NCBI GenBank assembly: GCA_019914945.1
Contig: CM034108.1
Coordinates: 6,954,001 to 7,018,000 of the forward strand
DNA from: Typha latifolia
Lineage: Eukaryota; Streptophyta; Magnoliopsida; Poales; Typhaceae
Length of the DNA stretch: 64,000 bases
Direction of reading: 5' to 3'
Positions within the stretch are counted from its first letter, which is position 1. Each line of letters opens with the position of its first letter. Below the pieces are notes generated by a model. The model had not been told where the DNA came from, ran no database searches, and saw nothing but the letters and a program-made list of their open reading frames with translations. Shown here piece after piece: positions 1 to 10,221 of the stretch. A program made the translations under genes and the position numbers.

Positions 1-839
1 ACTAAAGAACAGACCTATACCTGATCAGTATATGATCCATTTAGGTGACTCTGGCATACTTAGAAAACAATCTCAGGCTAGAGTAAAAATCTCTCTTGAT
101 GTAACTCTAATTTTTCTCTATAGTTAGTGAAAAAAATAGGGTAAGTTTATCATATAGTGATACCTCCTGATAACCCTAACTAGATTAACTATAAAGAAAA
201 GACTCGAGTGCATCTCGAGGTGACTTCTAATTGATATGGATTCTCGTGCACAGTCCCAAGTTGAGACATGACATTATTATTGATATTAAGAGAAATTCAG
301 CATATTGACACGAACCATGTTATGAGATATAATTTATTCTGTTATTACTTGTATTGTTATTATTGTTGTTATCATAAACATGCTTAGTGAGATTCTCATT
401 TTATATTATTGAACTTTTATTTATTTAAAGTTATGTTTATGAATTCAGATTTATTTGGCTTTTTAGTGAATTCTACTCACTAAGCTATAATTTTGGCTCC
501 TGGGTTTCCTCTTCTAATATTTCAAATGTTGATCAACGTGGCAATTGAGCAAACTGCACTAGGACTCCATCTTCACTTAGGATTTTATTATTTTGTCCAT
601 CGGTTGTATTAGACATTTTATTCTTAACTATTTGTCTATTTGTTATTTTAGTTTGATTGGTGACATATTATCGATGATAATGGTCTTTTCTTTATTATTG
701 GATTATATTTATTTGAGTTAGCTATTCATAATTAAATTCTTATCATTTTAAGACTTAGAAAAATACTAGTTAAGGCTTCGTGTATCCCAAGTGCATTGAG
801 GTACATGGCCCGTCATGATTTTAATTTTGGGTCATGACT
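1..839 (+). mobile_element. 3' part of an LTR (same family as solo LTR 40340-42579)
   Basis: The sequence is clearly related to the right-hand part of the solo LTR at 40340-42579. Shared landmarks are the 'gaggtgacttcta' block near 218, the 'ttctactcac' segment near 471, and an ending that reads 'aaggcttcgtg...gggtcatgac' here and 'aaggcttcgtg...gggtcgtgaca' there. The left end is cut off by the window edge. It is noncoding. Whether it is a solo LTR or belongs to a longer element to the left cannot be seen. Confidence 0.75.
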
Positions 840-3800
840 CTTCAGTTTGAGAAACAGGCATTGTGGAAACCTTTGCCTTAGAAATACATTATCGTAAGTA
901 GTTAGATAATTGTAAATAAAGACTAAACCCCTAAAAAAATGTGCTAGAATATCTATGACTGCACTAGTCAACTACTATCCATAAGAAAAAAAAAATTCCA
1001 GACATATTCATCTAGCACTGCAAGTCGTAACTTCTATCAAATTCCATTCCAAGATTTGGTAGCATGACGACTCATCCAACATTGTTCTGTTCTATATAAT
1101 TTTGTCAATAGTGTAGTAAAAAATCTCAAATCTCTTAAATACAAACCAATCACAATTTAGATACTATCAAATCATACAACTTTCCATATTTTATCTTCTC
1201 TAAAGAATCATTTGCCTTAGTCTAATTTGTTTGACATTGAAACAAATACAAAACCTAACCTTAGAATGGGTTGAGGGAGAAGAGAGAAGGACAAGAGAGG
1301 ATTTTGGTGAAAATGTAAGAGAGCCTTAACCCTATTTATACATAGCCACCATATATATAAATAAATGAATAAATATAATTCTAATACCACCCTTTAAACT
1401 TAAGATGGATCATGAACTGGGAGTTTTGATAACTAGGTTCTCATAGAGCAAAACGTGAAGAGACTTCATGAAAAAGTCCACAATCTGCTCCTCAGTATTG
1501 TGGCGATGACGATGCTAGCTCGGTACTCCAAACGAGTTAGCGTATATCAACTTCAATATGCTTTGTCCTTTTATGAAAAACAAGATTCTTCACGAGCTTT
1601 CTAGCATTGTCACTGTCGATATGAAGAGTAGTTGGGAGGGGCAACAGAATACTCAAGTCACTAAGGAGACAACAGAGCCAAACAATCTCCTTTGTTGTAG
1701 TACACATATTACGATAATTAGACTCTGCCGTAGAAAGAGACAACATTCTACTTTTTGGTGTGTTAGTGTAATAACCCAAGTAGAAAAAAAAATCTTTAGC
1801 TAGGCACAATGTAACCGGCCACGCTGTGGTCGGCCTCGTGCCCAGCATGCTGTGCATGCTGTGCATGCTATGGCAGCGGTGGAGGTGCCACACACCTCCA
1901 TCGAGCCACTTTTCTCCACGTTGTGGCGACGCGTGGAGGTGTGACCGAGCCCACCAGCTACTCCACCGCTGCCGCGTGACACCTCAATCTCTCTTTTTCT
2001 CTCTCTAATTTTCTCCTTCGTCTCCCTCCCTTTCTCTCTAACTCTCCCTCCCTTAATCTAATGTATTTAATTTATATGAATTAAATCTAATTATGTCATG
2101 GTTAGTAAATAAATCTAATTATATCAAGTTTAGCAAAATACTCGTAATATAAATTACTATATCAATACTAGCTAGGTATAGTAATTATTAGAGTTGGGTA
2201 CATATATTCATATGTAGTTATTTGCACTAATTTAATTCTTATTTTCTTAATTATCAGAGAGAATAATAGACAGATAATTATGTTTTATATACATTATTAG
2301 ATGATATGATTATGGTTAATAAATAACAAAACAAATATAGGAATTAAGAGTATATGATTACAAGAAGAAATTTTTTTCTAGTCAAATTAGTTCTAATTAG
2401 TGGAAAGACTGACATTATATGTTATAAATAATTTTAGATTCTGACCCCCCTATTTAAGACCCCATGGACTTAGCTATCGAGGCCTGACCGTTGTCGTAGC
2501 AGCATAAACGAGTGGTTGCTTGGTAATTACAGTGATGTGAGTAGTCTTATCTTTTAGACACATTTCTCAAATTAGATTATATTATATTATGTACATGCAT
2601 GTTTTAGCCTCCAGCATGATTATATGACTTTATCTAGAGATAATTACAGTCGAGCATATTTCTATCATGCATGTAATTAGGCTGATCTTGGATATGAGTA
2701 TGATTATGATAAATAGAGATGATTAGATATGACTATATTGTTATAATTTTATGCCTAGTTGATTTGTAGCATGGGTATGCATGCGTTGATTACATGGTTG
2801 GAGACTACATTACATCATTTTTCTTTTGATTCTTGTTCCACCTAAATTTTTATTATGCATTGGCTTGTTATTGTACTGGATATATACATATAATCTGTCA
2901 TTTAGAAGAAAAATATGAAATCTGATTGATAGAATAGTTAGTAGAAAGCATGAGGATACCCGAGTGGGCGCAAAGATTAGGGCGTGCATGGAGATGATTG
3001 ATCTATCGACATAGTTGCGATCCTGTTGGCCTTACATCCGAGGTCAATAGTCTGTGTGCGTAGCAGACATTCGGACACATACCGTTCGCCAGGGCATATG
3101 TGGCGAGTTATCCTCATGTAGTTTCTATCAGCTAGTTGGGTACCCGGATCTGGATGATGATGATACCCTTAATGGTTGGTAGGGTATGATTATATGATTG
3201 AGATACCCTTAACGGTTGGCAAAGTATGCTCTGAGCCTTCCGGCTGGATTATGAGATCGGGTACCGAATGTTCATTGTGCACAATGGTCTAGTATGATGA
3301 TGACATTTAGAGATGACATTAATGATTGAGAAGTTGAGAAATGTATATGATTTTACTATCATTAATATACCTAATTTTCAAGTGGTCATTATGCATCATA
3401 TGTGAGTTCATATACTCATTCATGACATAATGCTTCTTTTTAATTCATATTATTCAATACATGATTTACTCTCTGTTTGGCTTCACTGATTCGGGATAAG
3501 ATCTATTCACTAAGCCTTTAGCTCATGACTCTCTTTGTTTTTCTCATTTCCAATAACCCAGGTGAGCGAGTGGAGCAGGATACTCTCTTAGAGGTCTTGC
3601 TAGCGGGTAAAGAGTAGAGTATGGTTAGTGATATACGCTAGATGTGTTATGTTATATGGTGTATCAACTGACATTTCAGAATGTCTTTACCTCTGTCTTA
3701 TGTTTTAGTAGGTGGCTTTGTACTTGTTAAATTATGTATATACCACTGTTGTATACAGGTAATAGCGAAATGCTATTGATGATGTGTTGTAGTCTATGTG

Positions 3801-5260
3801 GGGCCCTATTAGGGATTATCTGTATGCTGTTGGAAGTCTTGAGTTATTTTTGGCTTAGACGTTGTGGATAAAATTATGGTGTTGATACAGTTTATTTGAT
3901 TGTCAGCATCTAACCGAGTTGTCAAGTGCCTTGCACGTGCCGTGTGGGCTCGTACCATGCACGTGTTTAGGATTTGGGTGTTACATTTAGGAAATCAGAG
4001 AGTCCTAAAAAATGCAGAAGCTCATAGTAGATTTCTGATCAGATTTGTCACTAGCATATCTGCATCGAAATAACCCTGCAGCGCCAAGATGAAAGCCGAT
4101 GGCGCAAAGAGAGAATGAGTGATAGTGCTATGAAGGCATCGAATAATACACATGAGAGAAGCATAGTGAGCTGATCGAGGAACTTGTATTAACCAAGTGA
4201 GCAAAAAGAACAGCAAGAAAAGTACACACAAATGTCATATGGACAACAGGAGTAAAAGTCTCCTCAGTCTATCCCATATTCATGAGTAAGGTCCTGAGCA
4301 GCTAGACAAGCCTTATATCTGGCAATAGATCCATCAGGTCGATACTTGAACTTGAAGATCCATTTATAACTAATAGGCATGATATTGGACAAGGAATAAC
4401 ATCCCAAGTAGGTATTAAAGCCAAAAAGCCTGGAGCACATCTGTCATGGCTTGTTGCCATTCTGGAACCTGAACTGCCTGATGATAGCACTTGGGCTGAG
4501 ATATAGTATGGATGGCTGCAAAGGTGTAAAACTGAGATTATGTAACGAAAGATATCAGAAAACCGTACTACTTTGATAGGCGATGCTCATTCTCTAGATA
4601 GTGACAAGCGAATGTAGGAGCCGTCGCAATAGAGGTTGAGACTTTCAAAGGGTCACTACTAGGAGGTAAGAGCTCAACTATAGGAGGGGGACACCTACAA
4701 GTGTAGAAGTATGGTAGAGTTGTCATGGAAGGGGTACTCCTTTGGAAAGTTTCGGGACACAAAGAGAAGGCAGCCCAAAGGATCAAATAGAGGTAGTGAA
4801 GGAATGTCCATAGGTAGAGGAATATCAGGCATATGGGAGGCAGATGGTGAGGACCAAGGATATCAAAGAGGATAGGAGATAGATTGGGGTAAGAAGATCT
4901 AGAAAGGATACACGTCTGGGGAGCCAAGACATCGAAGGTAAAAAGAGATATCTCTTCTAGAAAAGTGACATGGCGGGACATCCTAAGACGATAAGCAAAT
5001 GTGTCATAACAATGATAACTCTTATGCTTAGGATTATATTCCAAAAATATGCACTTAGCTGCTCAAGAAGACAACTTGTTGAGTTCACCTAGGAAAGAAC
5101 AAAATAGGTGCACCCAAAAACACGAAATTGACCATAAGATGGTAAAATACCATAGAGATGCTCATAAGTGGAGACACCAACAAGGATAGACGAAGGAATT
5201 CAACTGATGAGATAAAAAGTAGCAAGAAGAGCCTAAGCGCACTTAGAGCAAGGAATGCCT
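840..5260 (-). mobile_element. Ty1/copia retrotransposon remnant, split by a solo LTR
   Basis: The minus strand carries decayed copia pol. Near 1480-1790 it reads as the C-terminal RNase H region, with LSTAESNY, KEIVWLCCLL, HIDSDNARKL and FHKRTKHIEVDIR. Reverse-transcriptase remnants lie around 4022-4500. The linker between integrase and RT lies at 4568-5044 (PKHKSYHCYDTFAYRLRMSRHVTFLEE). Integrase remnants continue to about 5240. A likely 3' LTR on the minus strand starts near 1390, where 'ggtggtattagaatta' follows the polypurine tract, and it has a TATA-like 'gtataaataggg'. Stops and frameshifts make it non-functional. The solo LTR at 1767-3985 interrupts it between RT and RNase H. The outer boundaries are approximate. 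Confidence 0.8.
1767..3985. mobile_element. Solo LTR, about 2.2 kb (family shared with 61893-64000)
   Basis: It starts TGTAATAACCC and ends GGGTGTTACA, giving TG...CA ends with short inverted termini. The flanks GTTAG (1762-1766) and TTTAG (3986-3990) match at four of five bases, as expected of an old 5-bp target duplication. Copia pol sequence resumes on both sides, so the insertion is nested. A related copy starts at 61893. Shared landmarks include the 'ggccggcc...cctcgtgccca' block near the left end and the 'gactttatctagagat' and 'agcatgaggatac' blocks in the middle. No coding capacity is seen. Confidence 0.85.
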
Positions 5261-6823
5261 ATTGCAATCGCTCTCGAGCAAGATGAATGTTGATCGGAGT
5301 TGCTATTCTGGACAGAACTTAACACGAAACTTTTAAAAGCAATAGAGATTGATCCAACTATTGAAATGATCTGAGATTCAGATATATTATTCCTTTAGAA
5401 GTTATAAATCCAATGCAATCGGAATCTCATCAATCGGGTAAGTAGATCAAAAGATATGGAGAAAATAATGATCAAATATCAGAAAATGACGAAATGGACG
5501 TGGATGATGGAAGTTGATGATGTTGTTAGGGTTATGAGAGATGATGGTAATGTCCTAAAGACGTCGTTCATCAACCCTTGAAAGGTGAAAGGGGCATTAA
5601 TAAGTCCAAAGGGCATAACCTTGAACTCATAATACTTGTTATGTGTGCAGAATACGGTCTTGTGCACATCCTCAAGACTCTCGTGAATTTGTTGGTAGTC
5701 GGCATGCAAATCTAACTTGCTGAAGTAAGAGGCTCCCGAAAGCTCGTCGAAGTGTTCCTCAATGACAAGAATAGGGTTTTACTATCATGGCATTGAGTGC
5801 ATGGTAATCTACGCAAAAATCACTATGTGCTATCCTTCCGCACTAGGAGCACGGTGATGAGTACGAGCTCCGGCTTGATTGGATAATTCCACTGTCCAAT
5901 ATCTCTTTAACAAGCTTTGTGATCTCCTCATTTTACACAAATGGGTACCGGTAAGGTCTTACATTAGCCAATTCAGCTCCAGGAGAGATCTAAATGCGGT
6001 GGTCCTAGGGTCAAGCCAGTGGCATGACACGTGTTTCTTCAAACACCTCGCTGAACTCCTTCAACAAATTGGTCAGGTCAGCAGGCACTCCTTCCTCCAT
6101 TTTGCGGTCCACTTGGCTCTTGACGAGTTGCATTAAAAGGCCATGGCAGTCAGCCCTTGGCAGCCCCACCATCAATTGGAGTTAGGCTCCAAGTCATGAT
6201 CATATTCCATCAAACCGCACTAATTTACCATTTTGTTTGAAATCCATCCACATCTTTGAAAAGTCGAAGGTCACCAAACCCAAACTTTGCAACCATTGGG
6301 CTTCTAACACAATATTAGCCCCTTGTAAGGCCAAAGGGTGAATATCCAAAGTAAAGGAATTGCCATGAATTTTCAAAAGAACTTCTCAGCATACACCGTC
6401 CGCTTGGAGTGTTGTGCCGTCTCCATGTCTACATCAAACCCAGAGGCAGCCTTTGTAGCCATGCCTATCCTTTCCACCACATACTCGTCCATGAAATTAT
6501 GAGTGCTCTCGGTGTTCGATGAGAATCCGTACGTTTGGTTATTCACGGTGCCGTCGACCCGAAGCGTTCTTGGTGCATTAGCACTGGTTTAGGCATGCAT
6601 GGAGATCTCAGCATGGATCTCCTCACTATTCTCCAAAGGCTCTTGGTCTTCAATAAGGTCCCCTAGTTCATCCTCCACCGTTTCACCTTTCTTCCACAAC
6701 AATTACCAAGGCTGCCAGTCGAGCACATTTGTCCCCTAGGGTAAATTTATCATCACAATGGAAACACATCCCTTTTGTTCTTCTTTCTTCAACTAGGGCT
6801 TGTGTTAGTCTTCTCATGAGGGC

Positions 6824-8037
6824 TCAAGGAGGTCCTCTCACCTCTAGTTGTGGCCATAGAAATGGCCTTGCATCCGTTGTCCTTGGTAGACCCGCCAGCA
6901 CATGGTGTACGATTGCATTTTGCTGAGATATTTCTCTGGCCTTCGTGGTGCTCCAACCCCCTTTTGCTGTCATTAGAAGCTCTCTAAGCCTCTCTTCCAT
7001 CACATTGAGCTGTGGAAAAAGTCTCAAGCAAGGTGGCTGGCTTGGCGGCTTTTCCTTCCGCTTGCATGTCCTGCTAAAGGCTACTAATGAACGTGCTCTA
7101 GAGTCAAGAATCCGTCTAACCCCGAAATCGAAGCTCACACGTTCAAACTCCTCTTGATACGCCCTCACCATAGTCCTTAGAGTCAGCTTGGTTAGGGCAG
7201 CTTAGAAATCTTCATAACTGGAGAGCCCAGATCAAATGCAAATAGTATTGGCGAACTCCTTCTACGACCGAAAGGGCTGAACCCAGTTTGTGGCTTGGCC
7301 ATCGAATAGCGATGTCTTTAAGGTTGAAGGATGCTAACAACACCTTTTATGCATTAGGTGTTCTCTGGTACTCGAAGAATTATTTAGCTCGATAGACCCA
7401 ATCGAGTAGATCACCTCCGTTGAATGGTGGAAAGTTGAGACGAACGATCCCCGCACGAATGCCATCTTCTTCTTCTTCATGTTGTTTGGGCCTCTTTTCT
7501 CTTGGATTCATTCCAGCAACCCTAGGATGATATCGAGGGGTCGCTGGTTCCTCATAGTCCGCCCATTCATCATCCTCTTCGTGGCGAGACAAAACCAGTG
7601 TTCGATTTTGGTGAAAAATCATTGCCGATTCAGTACGCCTTTCTTGCGGCATGGGTAGCAAGGGGCTTATGGTCTGGCCCTCCCATGAAGCCCTCATAGT
7701 CTTCTTTAGGTCTAGCACGGAGTGGTGGAGGCTGAGTCCTTTGATGAAGGGGTGGTTCCATCGGTGGTGCAACCTGAGTGCGAGTGTGGAGCTCGATTGC
7801 CGCCGTGTTCCTTGGTGCACCATGAGTACTTGAGTCATTGCTTCCATTGAGGCTTGTATATCTTGCTGCGTCTCCATCATGTCCGTGAACATCTTCATCA
7901 GATCTAAGTTGACAAAAGAAGTCAAAGGAGAAGTCTGAGCGGGTGTGCTGGGATTCGTCATCCGTGGCCAATCCTTCAATAGAGGTGCCTTCATTGGGTC
8001 TCGACACCATGAATTTAGTTGTTGGCATAGTGTCCAA
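6824..8037 (-). pseudogene. Decayed chromovirus gag
   Basis: Two overlapping minus-strand frames cover the gag region: 8037-7380 and 7171-6824. They contain capsid-like text such as GIVRLNFPPFNGGDLLDWVYRAK (positions 7455-7380) and MVRAYQEEFERVSFDF (7171 onward), which are typical of plant Ty3/gypsy gag. The frames are shifted relative to each other and broken by stops, so no continuous polyprotein is possible. Gag starts within about 30 bp of the primer-binding site, as expected for these elements. Confidence 0.7.
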
Positions 8038-8045
8038 GGAACGGT

Positions 8046-8058
8046 GGCTTTGATACCA
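8046..8058 (-). other. Retrotransposon primer-binding site (initiator-Met tRNA type)
   Basis: The minus strand reads TGGTATCAAAGCC, one base off the common plant PBS TGGTATCAGAGC that pairs with the 3' end of initiator-Met tRNA. It sits between the LTR end and gag, and this fixes the element orientation. Confidence 0.8.
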
Positions 8059-8060
8059 CT

Positions 8061-8880
8061 AGTTATGACCCGATTTCGATAATCAGTTCAAGCTCTGTAC
8101 GAAAGACACAGTCTACGTAGTCAAAGGAGTATAATCACTAGATATTCTCCCATAACCAAAAGATTAGGAAGCCAGTTGGATTCGCTCCGTAACTTCTTGA
8201 TCTATAATTTTAATATTTACTCCCTTTACAGATTTAGACTATAGTTAGGGCAAAAATTGGCAAAGATCTGGTGGATGTGTTATAGGGTGAAGGAAGGTTT
8301 ATAGATAGGGTTTGCACGAGGTGGTGGTGAAGGTGATGGAGGAGTGGACGTGGGTTATAGATAGGGTTTGCACGAGGTGTTATAGGGTGAAGGAAGGTAG
8401 GAAAGAAGGTGTTGCCCAAAGGAGGATGGAGGGTTTTGATGGACGAAAGAGCCTAGAGGTAACCGACGGCAAGATGACATGCGGCTAGGGATTGAGTAAG
8501 GAGGGAGAAGCTTCAGATTAGAGGGGAGAAGGTAAATTCAAAATGATAATTCCTTTGATGAAAAACTAATAAGGCTGCTTTCCACATATTTAGAGATTAG
8601 CCTAACTACCAAACAACTAAAAAAAGTAATCATAATACAATCATTCTCGCCGAAGGCATTCGAACGGCCAAATCAATGCCTCTGTATGTGGGAGCACGAT
8701 TCAGGCATTCGAACGGCCCTTCTTGTCGTTCAAACGCCCAAATTAGTGTCTCTATATGACGTTCAAATGCCCCAGCTAGAAATTCTTATTTATCAAGAAT
8801 ATTAATAAATTGAAACAAGAAATTGAATCAAAAGTCGTATAAGTGCACGAGATGGCTCGGTCCGGGCCGAATCACATCAA
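8061..8880 (-). repeat. 5' LTR of the minus-strand chromovirus half
   Basis: On the minus strand it begins near TGATGTGATTCGG and ends GGGTCATAAC just before the primer-binding site. It holds several copies of a motif like CGTTCGAATGCC (near 8650, 8704, 8730 and 8760). The same motif occurs in the plus-strand LTR that starts at 13301, linking the two halves to one family. Confidence 0.65.
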
Positions 8881-9219
8881 TATGTTAGTAACAAATGGGC
8901 AAAGTAGTAAAATTTCTTTATCATATGTTTACCCAAGCAAACAAAAATGTTTCTAACAAATGTCGCATGTTGATTATTGATATCCAAGTACATATAAAAT
9001 ATTTAAAAGCATAATAAAGAAGGCAATAGATATATCAATAATCAAATGTTTTAGTATTTTATATATTTGTGGGTACGTCCATATCTATTGGTTGTACAAT
9101 AGTATGAGGTCAACATGGAGTACATGCGAATGCATATTGCATATGTTGTCTAGTTATGCGGCTTATATGTAGTTTGACCATATAATGAGATCAAGAAATG
9201 CATGTGCGGGTGGTTTACT
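8881..9219. other. AT-rich spacer, no feature seen
   Basis: No gene, splice-ready exon or recognisable repeat was seen. It lies in the last intron of FTSH12 if the final exon is to the left. Confidence 0.5.
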
Positions 9220-9503
9220 CACTACCAGCACAGGGCGTGCCCATCAACATTTACCATACCGGCGGTGTACCGGCATGTGGCATGAGGGGTGCTGCACGGC
9301 ACCCCTCCTAACAGTGATCCGCTCGCCGTCGACCATAGGCGGCACGTAAACGACGAGCGACGACGAGGTCCGCAACGAGCAGCGACAACAAGGTCGAAGA
9401 GTGAAGGTGAGTGAGTAGTCTCCCTCCTCTTTTTCTCTCCTTCTTTTGAGGCACGACCAACAAGTGCTGCGGCACGTGCCGTGTGTCGACACAGCCATCC
9501 TTG
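9220..9503 (-). mobile_element. Degraded copy of the CCGTGCCGG foldback MITE family
   Basis: It contains 'accggcatgtggcatgagg' and 'gctgcacggcacccctcc', which match the right part of the copies at 10482-10948 and 13925-14354 in reverse orientation. The right end 'agccatccttg' matches the family terminus. The left terminus is too diverged to place, and no clear target duplication was found. Confidence 0.65.
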
Positions 9504-10113
9504 GTCAAATATTGGTGCAATACTATGGACTATGGTTTTGAATTTACGGAAATTGCTTCTTTCCTTTGATTACCTTCATACTAGTGGCAATTGCATCCTA
9601 CATAAAATTTGACAAAATTAATATATCTACTAGATACTGCTTACTTCCCTAGAGCCCACCACATTTTTCTTACAAACCTATCATAGGCTTCTTCTAGATA
9701 AACAAATTTGTATGTAATAAATCATTTTCCCCAATTCCCCTAGATATCTCTATATCATTAGTCTCAGTAAGTACATATATTTAACAGTCAATCAACCTTG
9801 CATAAAAACTAAACTGGTGTTTAGATACACTAGTTCTGCATCTTAGCCTCTGTTCAATTACTCTCGGCCAAAATTATTTCGCAGCATCCACAGTTCATTT
9901 CTTTGTGATATTTCCTTTGTATAGCCACTGCAAAACATATTTTCTTGAGAAGAATAAGGATAGAACTACATAGAAACAAATAACTTATCTGAGAACCTAT
10001 TGCAGTTAGATACTTAATGAAGAATTTTTCTGCAATTTGCTATTAGTCACAAAACTAAAGAAAAACGAGATTCAAAAGATGAAGAATGAGTCTAAATATC
10101 TGATGTCACATAC

Positions 10114-10221
10114 CAGTCCAGTTATTCTAGACGTTTCCACGAGTTCATTGGCAATCATCTCTAAGATATGCTTGTTCTGCAATAAGCCATTCATGGCCAT
10201 TTCTTCCGTCTCATCAATATA
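10114..10221 (-). CDS. FTSH12: FTSH12 exon 17
   Basis: 36 codons, starting [12 protein letters not shown] and ending ETSRITGL. This is the helical C-terminal part of the M41 peptidase domain. The acceptor is 'cag' before 10221 and the donor is 'gtatgt' after 10114. It is in phase 0 with exon 16. It lies 12.2 kb from exon 16, between two oppositely oriented chromovirus halves. The following exon was not found to the left. Confidence 0.93.

Larger units (their letters stand above)
5261..8880 (-). mobile_element. Ty3/gypsy chromovirus, 5' half only (LTR, gag, protease, start of RT)
   Basis: Read on the minus strand the order is LTR (about 8880 to 8061), primer-binding site (8046-8058), gag (about 8037-6820), a protease region, then reverse transcriptase ending near 5480. 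RT is recognised by [41 protein letters not shown] and LMNDVFRTL. The sequence stops just before the expected catalytic FDD motif. Frameshifts and stops show that it is dead. The matching 3' half, from the RT thumb onward, lies in the opposite orientation at 11080-13924. Confidence 0.8.
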
